A stretch of 64,000 nt of DNA from Rhizomys pruinosus (GCA_009823505.1 VZQC01003052.1:1073677-1137676), one strand, 5' to 3'; positions 11,726 to 22,065 are shown, numbered from the stretch's first letter. Notes: a model not told the origin generated them from the sequence alone. Numbers and translations: made by a program.

Positions 11726-12499
11726 TTGCACCAAAAACATGTAGAAAGAAAAAGAAATAAAAGTACAATAAAAAGAAAGAGTAATGGGTCCTTAAGAAAA
11801 TCTGCCCAATTTCCCACCTTTTTATTACTGAAGAAAATGGGAATGCTAGCTTTATATTTTAATGAATTAAAATTGTATTACATTTTACTTATAAAAAAAA
11901 AAGAGAAGAGATTGGAGAGTGAGGAGGTTGAGGAGATCCTGGATTTGCAAGTCTGTCCATCCAGACACTATTGAAACAGGATCGTCTGGTGGTCTTTTTT
12001 TTTTAAGGAAAGCTAATATTACAAATTAATATTAGTTTATGAATAAAAGAAATCTTTATATGTACTCTTTCCAATCGGAAGATGGCATATTTACAAAAAG
12101 TCATGGTACAGAAGATAATACCTTGTATAGTTTCCATGCCAATGTCATACCAAAAACAGAATGGAAAGAATTTCCTCATGGGATTTGTTGTGAGAATCCT
12201 ACTTTGGTTCTATAATTTTCAGTAACTTAGGAGTGGAACTGATGCTAATGAAATGTCAGTGTATACTACTGATTTAGTTATAGAGATCATAGTGCAGAGG
12301 TCAAAGAGTACAGATGGCAGTCGACTTTTTTGTGATCTGTGGTTAATTCTTAGAAAATTAACTCTGACTTTTTTCTGTTTACTTGACACTTGTGAAGAGA
12401 ATCTAAAGAAGGCCTTTTTTCAGTTAATGTATATGGTTGTGTATTGAATCTGATGAGAAATGCCTGATCTTTAATATTTAATACTACTATTTCTAGTCT
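11726..12499. other. Unique A/T-rich sequence
   Basis: No repeat family or coding signal recognised. Contains short A runs near 11893 and a T run near 11996. Confidence 0.5.
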
Positions 12500-12643
12500 T
12501 GTTTTGTTTTTCTAAAGATAGGGTCCCCTTGTAGCCCCACTTGGCCTGGAAGTCACTATGTAGATCACGCTGGCCTCTGTCTCACAGAGATATAGCCTAC
12601 CTTTGTCTCCTGAGTGGTGAGATGAAAGGTACCACCACCCCCA
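12500..12643 (-). mobile_element. B1 SINE (older)
   Basis: Reverse B1, moderately diverged, flanked by near-identical 'ttctagtcttg' and 'ttctagtcctt'. Confidence 0.85.
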
Positions 12644-12686
12644 ACTCATTTCTAGTCCTTTAAAATCAGGAAGTTGACCAGTTGTG

Positions 12687-12800
12687 ACAGCTGGCCTGGA
12701 ACTTACTCTTTAGACCAGGCTGGCCTTGAACTCACAGAGATCCACCTGCCTCTTGCCTCCCGAATGCTAGGATTAAAGGCGTGCTCCACCACGCCCTGCA
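12687..12800 (-). mobile_element. B1 SINE, truncated tail side
   Basis: Reverse B1 beginning mid-element at 'agctggcctggaacttac' and ending 'ccaccacgccctgc'. It directly abuts a B2 fragment. Confidence 0.88.
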
Positions 12801-12805
12801 TAAAG

Positions 12806-12901
12806 GTGGTTCTTAGCCCCTATGTGAGTGCTGGGAATTGAATCCCGGTCCTCTGCAAGAGCAGTCGGTGCTCTTAATCACTGAGCCATTTCTCCAGCCC
12901 C
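12806..12901 (-). mobile_element. B2 SINE fragment
   Basis: Reverse 5' half of a B2 with the B-box complement and head 'tttctccagcccc'. Confidence 0.88.
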
Positions 12902-12968
12902 CTTTCCTGTGTTTTTATGAAGGGCCTAATTTTCATAAATAATGACAATGAAACATGAAATCATTATA

Positions 12969-12972
12969 AGCT

Positions 12973-13007
<35 letters not shown>

Positions 13008-13166
13008 TTTTCTTTTCTTTTCTTTTTTTTTGAAGGCAGTTCTCTATTGAAGTCATAGCTGTCCTGGAACTCACCAAGTAGGCTAGAATGGCTGGCCAGC
13101 ATGCCCCTGGGATCTGTCTCTGCTCTCTAGCTATGGGGTTATAGGCAGGCACCACCATGCCTAGCT
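12969..13166 (-). mobile_element. (TTTA)n plus old B1/B4-like SINE
   Basis: About ten TTTA units (12970-13010), then a T/C tract and a diverged reverse B1-like body ('tagctgtcctggaactcacc' to 'caccaccatgcctagc'). The microsatellite probably grew from the SINE tail. Confidence 0.7.
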
Positions 13167-13565
13167 CATGAATAATAATGTTGTATAACAGAAAACAATT
13201 GCATAGAATTTCAAATTCTTTATGTTAAGATGAGTGTGTCTCCTTAGTGGGAATACATGAATTGGATCTGTCAGATGATCAGGTACTTGGGCTTTTTGGC
13301 CCAAGTTCAGAGAATTGGGGAAACTTTCAATTTTAGAAAGAGATGACTCCTCAGAGATAATTAGTCATTGAACACTTCTTGAGCTTCTGTTAGTGAACAT
13401 TTCCTAGAAACTAAGACAGTGAAGAGATTGACTATTACATCATTGCAAAATTGTAGCTTGTTAAAGTAGACTTTAACAAGTCAGTGCCTCAGGAGGCAGT
13501 GGTATCATGCATCCTGACAGGTGTTGAGGTTTCAGAAATGCCTATAGCAGGTTTTTCTGCCTTTA
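13167..13565. other. Unique sequence, no feature recognised
   Basis: Non-repetitive stretch with no coding or RNA signal. 'tttaacaag' occurs next to its inverse around 13460-13480. Confidence 0.45.
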
Positions 13566-13680
13566 AAAATGGCATGCCTTTAATTCTAGGAGGCAGATCT
13601 CTGTGAGTTCAAGGCCAGCCTGACCTACAGAATAAGTTCCAGGCCAGCTGGGTCTATAGGGAGACCCTTTTTTTTTTTTT
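13566..13680 (+). mobile_element. B1 SINE, 5' truncated
   Basis: Forward B1 lacking part of its 5' end, running from 'ggcatgcctttaattctagg' to 'tagggagacccttttt'. Confidence 0.85.
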
Positions 13681-13698
13681 TAAAAAAAACAAAAACAG

Positions 13699-13990
13699 GG
13701 GCTTGGAGAGATAAGACAAGGATACCTGAGGCTTTAAGAGCACCGACGCTCTTGCAGAGGACCCGGGTTGCGATCCCCAGCACCCACATGGCGGCTAAGA
13801 ACCAGTCATGTAACTCCAATTCCAGGAGGAAAACTCCAGTTCCAGCGGGAATCTGAGACCCTCTTCTGACCTCCGCGGCATCCGTGCACGCAGCACGGTG
13901 CACAGACCGTGCATGCAAAGAAATAGCAATTTCATACACATACAAAATAAATAATAAAAACAAAAAACCAAAAAACAAAAACAAAAACCA
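13699..13990 (+). mobile_element. B2 SINE with many small insertions
   Basis: Forward B2, but compared with neighbours it has extra bases at many places ('gggttgcgatccccag', 'ccagtcatgtaactcc', 'ggaggaaaactccag'). This is mostly insertion noise rather than substitutions, which may reflect an unpolished sequence patch. Tail is A/C-rich. Flanks share 'aaaacagg'. Confidence 0.85.
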
Positions 13991-14246
13991 AAAACAAAAA
14001 AAAAAAACAGGTGCTGTTAGAAGAGCAGATCTTCCGTGGCCCTGAGCATTTCTGCAGGTTCTTCCTGGATATGTGAAGCAGGCAAGGCCCTGGCTGCGCT
14101 TTGTCTCGAGCATTCTTACCATTGAATTCCCGAAAGCAACCATGAGAGAAGATTGCTTCTCTAAGCAAAAATCAGGCCTGTTCCACCAAAAACTCTCAGA
14201 GCACTGAGTCTCTAAGCACAGAGGTTCCTTTTCTTGTGTTTGTTCT

Positions 14247-14461
14247 TTTTTTTTTTTTTTTTTTATGTGTATGAATGTCAGGTCTGCATTGTACGGTGTG
14301 CATGCATGTGCAATGCCTGGGAGGTCGGAAGAGGGGATCGGATTCCCCTTGGAACTGGACGCTGTAAAAGACGGTTTGCCTCCATGAGGGTGCTGGGGAT
14401 CGAACCCGGATCCTCTGCAAGAGCAGTCGGCGCTCTTAACTGCTAGGCCATCTCTCCAGCC
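14247..14461 (-). mobile_element. B2 SINE
   Basis: Reverse B2 with a 19-T tail and head 'catctctccagccc'. Near duplicates 'gaggttcctttt' and 'gaggtcctttt' flank it. Confidence 0.92.
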
Positions 14462-14800
14462 CAAGAGGTCCTTTTTTAGAGCACAACCCACCATATATGC
14501 AGGAGTGAAGAACCAATGAAAATGCACACGAAGCCTGAGTGCTGTTTTGCTGTGAATCATAAAATCCTTTGTGACTCATGTCATCTGCTGCCATCCACGA
14601 AATAGTAACAGTGCAGTGTACTAGCTTACAAGTGAAGAAGTATCTCAGACCCTGCATAGCTCTTGCAAAGGTCCCTTGTTAGATACCATAGAGGAGACCA
14701 ACATATACATTTGAATGCCACAGGTCTAAAGTCCTCTGAGATACCAGGGGAGGGTGCCTAGTTCAGTGAAGGTAAGGTAATCTCTTTAAACTTCATTCTT

Positions 14801-14970
14801 TTTTTTTTTTTTGGTCTTTCCAAGACAGGGTCTCAAGACAGGGTCTCCCTGTAGCCCCAGCTGTCCTGGAACTCGCTCTGTAGACCAGGCTGGCCTTTGA
14901 ACTCACAAAGATCCGCCTGCCTCTGCCTCCCGAGTGCTAGGATTAAAGGCGTGTGCCACCATGCCTGGCT
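14801..14970 (-). mobile_element. B1 SINE with internal short duplication
   Basis: Reverse B1 in which 'agacagggtctc' occurs twice in tandem (14825-14849). It was inserted at a 'cttcattctt' site that a B2 used again next door. Confidence 0.92.
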
Positions 14971-14979
14971 AAGCTTCAT

Positions 14980-15210
14980 TCTTTTTTTTTTAAATTTTAT
15001 TTATTTTCGTATGTGTATGAATGTACTGTCTGCATGTAGGTTTGTGCACCCATGTCATGCAATGCTGCGGAGGTTGGAAGAGGGTGTCGGATTCCCCTGG
15101 AATTGGAGTTAAAGATGGTTCTTAGCAGCCACGTGGGTGCTGGGAATCGAACCCGGGTCCTTTGCAAGAGCAGTCGGCACTCTTAACCACTAACCCATCT
15201 CTCCAGCCCC
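14980..15210 (-). mobile_element. B2 SINE, same target as preceding B1
   Basis: Reverse B2 immediately right of the B1. A 'cttcattctt' copy precedes it and 'ctcattct' follows it, so two SINEs entered essentially the same site in series. Confidence 0.92.
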
Positions 15211-15224
15211 CTCATTCTGTATTC

Positions 15225-15282
15225 TCGTTGGTCTAGAACTTACTGTGTAGACCAGGCTGACCTCAAACTTACAAAGATAAAA
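15225..15282 (-). mobile_element. B1 fragment
   Basis: Short reverse B1 piece ('gtgtagaccaggctgacc'). Confidence 0.7.
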
Positions 15283-15506
15283 TCAAGATTTGGCAGTGGT
15301 TGATTAAAGACATTCAATAAAATTGAATTAATCATTGTGATTGAGATTTGGCATAAGTATGTATTTTCACTGTCTTCCAAAACAGATTTTAGCAGTGAGT
15401 TATTGTCAGAAATATTTCCATTTCTCTCTCTTTTTTCCGATTCTTAGGGTCATTATAGTGGGCTTTGGGTAGGAAGGAGTTCAGGTTGATGGGAGAAGGG
15501 CAATCT

Positions 15507-15648
15507 TTTCTTTTTGCTGTTGCTGTTTTGAGACAGGGTTTCCAACTGGAACTGACTATGTAGACCAGGCTGGCCTTGATCTCACAGAGATCTGCCTGCT
15601 TCTGCATCCCAGGTACTGAGGTTAAAGGAGTGCGCCCCCATGCTGCTG
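15507..15648 (-). mobile_element. B1 SINE with deletion
   Basis: Reverse B1 missing part of the tail-proximal segment. It runs from 'gagacagggtttccaactgg' through 'gcgcccccatgctgc'. Confidence 0.85.
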
Positions 15649-15849
15649 GTGGGGGCAATCTTACAGGAGTTTACAGGAGTTACAGCACTGAAAACGGTAA
15701 CTTTGTATAAAATGTATTGGGGTCATCCTCTGGATTATTGACCAATAGTGACCTTAATTTAGGGGAGAGAGGATAGAGGAGGCATAGATCTAAACATAGG
15801 GATTCGAATAGCTCTCACTTATAGAATCCCTTGCTGTGTATTCAGTTCT

Positions 15850-16449
15850 TTTAAAAAAATATTTTATTTATTTATTATTTTTTGTTTATTTATTTATTTG
15901 TCTTTTTTGAGACAGGGTCTCCCTGTAGCCCCAGCTGTCCTGGAACTCACTCTGTAGATCAGGCTGGCCTTGAACTCACAAAGATCCGCCTGCCTTTGCC
16001 TCCTGAGTGCTAGGATTAAAGGCGTGCACCACCACACCTGGCCTAATTTATTTATTTATTTATTTTTTAAATTTTATTTATTTCTGTATGTGTATGAATG
16101 TACTGTCTGCATGCAAGTCTGTGCACCTGTGTTGTGCAATGCTGCAGAGATCAGAAGAGGGTGCTGGATTCCCCTGGACCTGGAGTTCTCCTGGAATTGG
16201 AGTTTCAGATGGTTCTTGGCCGCCACATGGGTGCTGGGGATCGAACCTGGGTCCTCTGCAAGAGCGGTCGGTGCTCTTAACCGCTAGGCCATCTCTCCAG
16301 CCCCATAATTTATTTTTTATGTGTGTGAATGTTATCCCTGCATGTATGCTTGCAGACAGTTGTCAGCCGCTGTGTGGGTGCTGGGATTTGAATCCGGGTC
16401 TTCTGTAACAACAGCCAGTGCTTTTAACTGCTGAGCTGTTTCTCCAGTT
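15850..16449 (-). mobile_element. Nested SINE cluster: B3-like host with B1 and B2 inside
   Basis: An older reverse B2/B3 (tail near 15850-15885, remainder 16305-16449 ending 'tttctccagttt') is split by a reverse B1 (about 15890-16043) and a reverse B2 (about 16045-16304, head 'catctctccagcccc'). Three SINEs stacked in the same orientation. Confidence 0.8.
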
Positions 16450-16755
16450 TATTATTCAATGCTTTTTATACATTTAATTTAAATCCTGCAAGTTAGACTA
16501 TTTTACAGAGGGGTAGATTAAGTTTTATGATGTTAGATAAATTGCCAGGATTGTGTTGCTACCATCTGCAGTGTGCATTCAGTCAGCTATGGAACAATGA
16601 GCCTTTTGGGTCTGTTGTAGAGAAAATGAATCATTTCATCACTTGGGATTTCTTCTTCCCTTTTAGGTATTTGTTAAAAGGGGAAAGTTTTTGGACATGG
16701 TAGAAAATAATGCTGTTTAGTTTGGTGCCTTTTGCTCTGGTTGTGACAATGAAAA

Positions 16756-16756
<1 letters not shown>

Positions 16757-16795
<39 letters not shown>

Positions 16796-16908
16796 TTGGT
16801 CTTTTTTGAGACAGGGTCTCCCTGTAGCCCCAGCTTACTGGGAACTCACTATGTAGACCAGGCAGGCCTTGAACTCAGAGATCTGCCTGCCTCTGCCTCC
16901 CAAGTGGA
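16757..16908 (-). mobile_element. (ATT)n plus truncated B1
   Basis: A run of about 12 ATT units (16757-16793) leads into a reverse B1 that stops at 'cctcccaagtgg', lacking the 5' end of the element. Confidence 0.85.
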
Positions 16909-16924
16909 AAAGCATTATTCTTTT

Positions 16925-17078
16925 TTACATTTATTTAGTGTGTTCATGGAGGGGACATGCATGTGGAAATCAGAGGACAACTTGCATGAGTTTGTTCTGC
17001 CCTTCTATCTTGTTGGTCCTGGGAATCAAACTTAGGTCCTTAGACTTGGCAGCAGACCCCTTTACCTGCTGAGCCAAA
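16925..17078 (-). mobile_element. Old B3-type SINE
   Basis: Reverse B3-like body: 'aatcagaggacaacttgcat', 'ggtcctgggaatcaaact', 'tttacctgctgagcc'. Strongly diverged. Confidence 0.75.
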
Positions 17079-17578
17079 AAACCCATCATTCTTGATATTT
17101 GCTACTTGTTTTATTTAAATGGAAAAATCTGAGAAATATGGATTTATTTCCACCTTGTCTTGGATTATTATGACAGGCAATCAGGAGCTTTAACATGAAA
17201 TGAGTTTCCCTTGACTGCTGATAATTATTAACTCAAGCAAAAAGATAATTAGGTATTATAAACCATGCATGCTAAAAGTCAAGCAAAATTCATATGCTTC
17301 ATTTGTTTAGGAAAATTGATAAGATGCCACTCTTCTCAGTATTTTTCAAATTACTTCTTAGCTTTCAGATTCAATTATCTCCCCCTGGCAGTCTTGAGAG
17401 ATGATCGTAAGGAGTGGCTGCCAAAGCATGGAGGAGTCTGGCAGCAGTAGTGATTGTACGGTCGATCACAGCCCAGCGAGACGAGGCTACATCAGGGTTC
17501 CAACTTGATGATTTCTTTTAAAACACGAGAACGTGCTTATTTGCAAAGCAATCCTGAGTCTAAGTTGTTGGAATATTT
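17079..17578. other. Unique sequence
   Basis: No repeat, RNA gene or convincing coding sequence. A 61-codon frame at 17265 has no recognisable domain. Confidence 0.45.
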
Positions 17579-17740
17579 TATTTTATTTTATTTTTTTGTA
17601 TTTTTGAGACAGGGTCTCCTTGTAGCCCCAGCTAACCTGGAACTTGCTTTGTAGACCAGGCTGGCCTTGAACTCACAGAGAACTGCCTGCCTCTGCCTCC
17701 TGAGTGCTAGGATTAAAGGCGTGCACCACCACATTCAGCT
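17579..17740 (-). mobile_element. B1 SINE
   Basis: Full reverse B1 with a TATTT-rich tail and 5' end 'caccaccacattcagc'. Confidence 0.92.
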
Positions 17741-17866
17741 TATTTTAACCCTTTGCTAAGCAGATCACTTCTACAAGAAGCACATTAATAGCAGTTGCTT
17801 AGCCTAAATATAAGTCAGCTTTGTTTGATCTAAAGCAGTCCTCTGGCAGGCTGTGGAGTGTTTTTT

Positions 17867-18009
17867 CGTTTGTTTGTTTGTTTGTTTGTTTGTTTGTTTG
17901 TTTTAAAAAAAAAAAGATGGTTCTTAGCTGCCATTGGGTGCTGGGAATTGAACCAGGGTCCTCCGCAAGAGCAGTCTGTGCTCTTAACTGCTGAGCCGTC
18001 TCTCCAGCC
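17867..18009 (-). mobile_element. (TTTG)n microsatellite plus truncated B2
   Basis: About eight TTTG units (17869-17901), an A run, then the 5' half of a reverse B2 ending 'gtctctccagccc'. Confidence 0.85.
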
Positions 18010-18017
18010 CTGTCTCT

Positions 18018-18021
18018 ACAT

Positions 18022-18056
<35 letters not shown>

Positions 18057-18210
18057 TTATTTTTGATTTTTTTTGAGGCAGGGTTTCCCTGTAGCTCTGG
18101 CTGTCCTGGAACTCACTCTGTCGACCAGGCTGGCCTTGAACTCAAAAGAGATCCACCTGCCTCTGCCTCCCAAGTGCTAGGATTAAAGGCGCGCACCTCT
18201 ACACCCAGCT
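18018..18210 (-). mobile_element. (TTTA)n plus B1 SINE
   Basis: About ten TTTA units adjoin a full reverse B1 ('gaggcagggtttccctg' to 'cctctacacccagc'). Confidence 0.9.
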
Positions 18211-18246
18211 TCATCTCTACTTTTAAAAAGAAAACTTTCTCTTTGT

Positions 18247-18505
18247 TTTTTTTTAAATTTTTTTAAATTTAATTTTATTTATTTCTGTATGTGTATGAAT
18301 GTACTGTCTGCATGCAGGTTTGTGCACCCCTGTTGTGTAATGGCGCGGAGGTCAGAAGAGGGTCTTGGAATCCCCTGAAACTGGAGTTCTCCTGGAATTG
18401 GAGTTTCAGACGGTTTTTGGCCGCCATGTGGATACTGGGGATCGAACCTGGGTCCTCTATAAGAGCGGTCGACGCTCTTAACCGCTAGGCCATCTCTCCA
18501 GCCCC
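18247..18505 (-). mobile_element. B2 SINE
   Basis: Full-length reverse B2. Tail 'aattttatttatttctgtat', B-box complement 'gatcgaacctgggtcc', head 'catctctccagcccc'. Confidence 0.94.
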
Positions 18506-18949
18506 TCTCTTTGTATTCAAGTTTTTGACCACCTATTGTGCTGTACGAAGCCTTGTATGCTCATTCGTGCTTTGCTGCACTAGGCCATCTCTCGTAGAAA
18601 CCCCTACACTTAGTTAAATATTCAGTGTGTGTTCATGCTACTTGGACAGCAGCCCACAGCTGGAGGAATCAGAGGCTGTTGTCTGAGAGCTAATTGTCTG
18701 GAGTCTGGTGTGTGGAACCATGCAGGAACATCTTTCTAGAAGTACAGCCATAGCTATAGTGAAACCATTTTAGAGTAGGCTGTGTCAATACGATCTTGTC
18801 AAGTTTAGACATTCTCAGTGCAGTCATCTCAAGTTATGCTACTAGCAAAAAGACACTAAATCCAGTCTGTGGGAGTGTGAGTGCCTGTGAGCTGTACAGT
18901 ATCATTCCTAAATAAGAATTTGCTGCTTGTGATGCAGTGTAAAGGTGTT
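18506..18949. other. Unique sequence
   Basis: No repeat, RNA gene or coding signal seen. It contains 'taggccatctct' near 18580, probably a chance or relic SINE piece. Confidence 0.45.
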
Positions 18950-19360
18950 GTGCTGGATAGCTTTAGTGTCAACTTGACACACCTGGGTTGAGGGAGCCTC
19001 AATTGGGGAATTGGCTCCATTGGACTGGCCTGTGGCCATGTCTGTGGAGTATTGTTTTGATTGTTGAGCAATGTGGGAGGGCCCAGCCCACTATGGGTGG
19101 TGCCACCCTGGGCAGGTTGTTGTGTACCGTATAAGAAGGCAGGCTGGGCATGAGCCAGGGGAGCAAGCCAGTGAACAACATTCCTCCAAGGCCTGTGCTT
19201 CAGCTCCCACCTCCTGGTTCCTGCCCTGAGTTCCTGCCTTGGGCTCCCTAAGTGATGAACTGTGTGTGACTGGGGAGATGTAAGCTGAATAAACCCTTTC
19301 CTCCCCAAGTTGCTGTCGGTCTGAGTGTTTTGTCACAGCAATGGAAGACAAACTAGAACA
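18950..19360 (+). mobile_element. URR1-like non-autonomous hAT (Charlie) transposon
   Basis: A 411-base element starting 'tgtgctggatagctttagtg' and ending 'ggaagacaaactagaaca'. The ends form an imperfect inverted repeat (8 of the outer 12 positions). The internal text ('cagcccactatgggtggtgc', 'ctgaataaaccctttcctcc') is that of the rodent URR1 family. Reverse-frame ORFs in it are not genes. A closely similar copy lies at 50013-50420 on the other strand. Confidence 0.85.
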
Positions 19361-19569
19361 GGTGTCTTTAGCTGCACATGTTTGATTTCCTTGTACCTCA
19401 TCTCTGCTCTGCCTGCTTGCTGTGAGTCATATTAGTTTACTATTGGATCTTTCAACCAGGAAATCTTATATCTTCTCCCTTTCTATCCTTGCACTCACTT
19501 TTCTGTGAAATTTGAAGATAGGGGGAAAAGTGAGTTGAATTTAGTTTTGAAAGCTAGAGAATTAAGAAA

Positions 19570-19724
19570 TTTTTTTTTTTTTGGGGGGTCTTTTCGAGAC
19601 AGGGTCTCCCTGTAGCCCCAGCTGTCCTGGAACTCACCTTGTAGACCAGGCTGGCCTTGACCTCACAAAGATCCCCCTTTCTCTGCCTCCCAAGTGCTAG
19701 GATTAAAGGCGTGCACCACCATGT
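19570..19724 (-). mobile_element. B1 SINE
   Basis: Reverse B1 with T/G tract, ending 'gcgtgcaccaccatg'. Confidence 0.92.
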
Positions 19725-19890
19725 ACTAAAGTCATGGTTGGGATAAGTTATTCGTAATGAATTCCACTAATACCAGTCTTAGACCCTTTGAGCCACTCAT
19801 GCTTTTCTATTAACTAACAATTGATAGGAGAAAATATACCTACACCTGTGTTTTCTCTACATCACTGCAGGCGCCTGCTTTTTCTTTGCA

Positions 19891-19950
19891 TGTGCCTTTT
19901 TCTCCCTCACTCCCTCCCTTCCTCCCTCCCTCCTTCCCTTCCTTCCTTCT
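19891..19950. repeat. Pyrimidine (CCTT)-rich low-complexity tract
   Basis: Irregular CCCT/CCTT run. Lies just outside the possible poly(A) end of the 3'-UTR-like segment, so it could derive from a tail. Confidence 0.85.
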
Positions 19951-19952
19951 TC

Positions 19953-20490
19953 ATTTTAAACAAGTTTATTTAAACAACAAGACCTTGACTTGAAGGGAAA
20001 ACTAGAATTTGTTTTCTTTCAAGAGTAATTTACCCCTACTTAAAGACAGATTGCCCTACATGTAACAGGCATATACAAAAAGTTTACAAAATTGTCCTTG
20101 GTTTTATAAGGTTTTAATGAAAAACATTAAAATTATCCAATTGAACAAGATATGCAGGAATTTTTGTGTTGTTGGCTTTCTTGTTAAAACAACGAGAGCA
20201 AATAACTTATTGTGATGGAAAGATAAGAGCAGACTGAGCACAGCACTAAAGGAGAAGGGGAGATCTTAGAGCCACGACTGTCCCCATCTCAGGGCATCAA
20301 AGGCTTCTCAGCGGCTGCTTCACAAAAGAGGTAGGAAGTCCACACTGAAGAAGCCTGCATGTGCCATTTAAGGTTCCTGAGGGTGTCAAACTCTTTGTTG
20401 TCTCAAGTTGGTGTTCTGTGAGCTGCTGGTGTTTCTTCTCTGTTTTTCAACAACTCAAGTCACAGGGTGTTCACTTTTTAAATGAGAAAA
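19953..20490 (-). other. 3'-UTR-like sequence with poly(A) signal, minus strand
   Basis: Read on the minus strand, about 540 bases of A/T-rich non-repetitive sequence end in 'gtttaaataaacttg', an AATAAA signal, about 15 bases before 'aaaatgaagaagg'. The style (T-rich runs, no long frame) resembles an mRNA 3' end. It could be the last exon of a minus-strand gene, or a 3' fragment of a processed pseudogene whose tail became the CCTT tract at 19891-19950. I cannot name the gene, and no coding part is visible upstream, where a B1 carrying the provirus begins. Confidence 0.35.
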
Positions 20491-20494
20491 CTGA

Positions 20495-20495
20495 N
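20495..20495. other. Single ambiguous base (possible contig join)
   Basis: One n in 'ctganggggcgg'. Other single-n positions in this window coincide with faulty joins, so continuity here is uncertain. Confidence 0.6.
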
Positions 20496-20521
20496 GGGGC
20501 GGAGCAGTTTCTTTCCTTCTG

Positions 20522-20593
20522 TTTCTTTTTTTTTTTTTTTTGTATTTTTGAGACAGGGTCTCCCTTTAGTCCCAGCTGGCCTGGAGCTCGCTC
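20522..20593 (-). mobile_element. B1 SINE, tail-side half (split by provirus)
   Basis: Reverse B1 running T tract to 'ggcctggagctcgctc' and then stopping exactly at the 5' LTR. The missing half resumes at 27843 with 'gctctgtagaccaggctgg'. Confidence 0.92.
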
Positions 20594-21340
20594 TGTAAAG
20601 CGGGACCAGTTATAAGGGAACAAGATAGACTCCATTTTTCTATTTTGTGGAAATACACCATCTGTGAGAAACAGCCCCCATCCTCAGATTCCAGGAGAAA
20701 CCACAGAATATCTCAATAGCTAACAGGGAAGGACCAAAGGTTATTTGTTGAAAATAACTAATGGGAAAAGACTGAAGGTTAAACATGTTTGCCCTTCCAC
20801 CAGGATGTACTCAGTGAGTAAACCACCCCCCACCCCATGGCGCCACCAAAGCTGCCAGTTGGCCCTGACCTATCAGTCTAAAAATCATGCTTCCTCAGTC
20901 CCTATGAATCAATAACAAAATGCCAAAACTGGAAATTTCCCCATTTGTAGAGGGTGGTGGTCCAAGCTCAGCTTGAATGAAAGATTCTATTCATTTACTT
21001 TTTTTTTGTTGTTTTTTTGGTTTTTTTGTTTGGTATCTTTGAGACAGGGTCTCCCTTTAGTCCCAGCTGGCTTGGAGCTCACTTTGTAGGCCAGGCTGGC
21101 CTTGAACTCACAGAGATCTGCCTGCCTCTGCCTCCCAAGTGCTGGTATTAAAGGCATGCACCACCACACCCAGCACTAAAGACGGTTTTTAGCTGCCGTG
21201 GGGGTGCTGGGAATTGAACTCGGGTACTCTGCAAGAGCAGTCAGTGCTCCCAACCACACAGCCATCTCTCCAGCCCAAGACTCTATCGGAGCCATGTGTC
21301 CTGGTGGTCTTTTGGGGATCCCAGTGATCTGGGCATAACA
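20594..21340 (+). repeat. 5' LTR of the ERV1 provirus
   Basis: Begins 'tgtaaagcgggaccag' and ends 'gatctgggcataaca', giving the standard TG...CA ends. It matches the 3' LTR along its length but is interrupted by a SINE pair (about 20999-21276). Without that insertion it is about 470 bases, somewhat shorter than the 525-base 3' LTR because a segment just upstream of the SINE (the GC-rich block seen at about 27666-27735) is missing. Confidence 0.92.
20999..21276 (-). mobile_element. B1 plus B2 fragment inserted in the 5' LTR
   Basis: A reverse B1 (about 20999-21175) runs directly into the 5' half of a reverse B2 (about 21176-21276, head 'catctctccagccc'). LTR text 'aagattctat' stands on the left and 'aagactctat' on the right, consistent with a target duplication. 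The pair is absent from the 3' LTR, so it entered after integration. Confidence 0.88.
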
Positions 21341-21342
21341 TA

Positions 21343-21360
21343 TGGGGGCTCATCCGGTAT
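21343..21360 (+). promoter_or_regulatory. Retroviral primer binding site, tRNA-Pro type
   Basis: 'tgggggctcatccggtat' lies two bases after the 5' LTR. It is the complement of the 3' end of proline tRNA with two differences from the usual gammaretroviral site (a for g at base 10, t for g at base 16). It primed minus-strand synthesis in the ancestral element. Confidence 0.9.
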
Positions 21361-21763
21361 CCCCCAGACCCTCAGGACCCCGATCCCCAAGAGTGTTATA
21401 CTGGCCAGTAAGTGTCTCGGTCTTGTCCTGTCTTTTGTCTTCTCTGTGCTCTGTTTCAGTCAGTCCTCGAGGCAGTGGAAACAGCGGCTCTAGTGACCTA
21501 GGGTGGACGCACTGGTGGGTCAGAAGCCGAAAGGCTCAAAAAGACGTTTTGGACGGGGGTGGGGTGTGGGGTGTGGAGTGTATGTGGATGAAGTGTCTGC
21601 CCAACAGAAAACGTTTTTTCAGTGCAGAGGTGGATGAGGTGCCTGCCCAGCCAAAACCAAGCGCTTGGATTTTTCTGTCTCACGCTGCGACCTGAGTGTT
21701 GGTTTGTCTGTTTTGTGTCTAATGTTGATTGTTCTCTGTGGTTATCAGACTTTGACGGATGTT

Positions 21764-21799
21764 ATGGGACAGACTGCTCCTCCTAACCCTTCCCTTCTC
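21764..21799 (+). pseudogene. Gag start remnant of the ERV1 provirus
   Basis: An ATG about 400 bases downstream of the primer binding site opens with Met-Gly-Gln-Thr, the type of N-terminal myristoylation start seen in gammaretroviral Gag. It meets a stop codon after 12 codons (taa at 21800). No continuation of matrix, capsid or nucleocapsid is recognisable downstream. It is a relic only. Confidence 0.7.
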
Positions 21800-22065
21800 T
21801 AATTCCAACTCCCTAAACTAACGCTGTCTATCCTGCAGGGAAGGCAGTTGCTCTGGTGACTTCATTAGTCACTTCTGGTGACTTCATTACCAACTTCCGA
21901 GTATCTAAGTGTGCGTCTAAGTTTTTGTTCGGTCATTATAATTGTCTCTTATTGGTTCTGTCAAACAAAGTGGCCACTTCAAGTTTCAGTCCTTATGTGC
22001 ACAGAGTCACTCATTTTGGCATGCCAGACTAGATACGCATGTGCAAACTTTAAAAATTAACATTC

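Noticed and set aside
13625..14560. 311-codon minus-strand frame
   Set aside because: It runs through B1 and B2 SINEs and poly-A/T tracts; repeated Lys and Phe runs come from the tails. No domain.
18856..19351. Minus-strand frames of 86-150 codons
   Set aside because: They are antisense translations of the non-coding URR1-like element.
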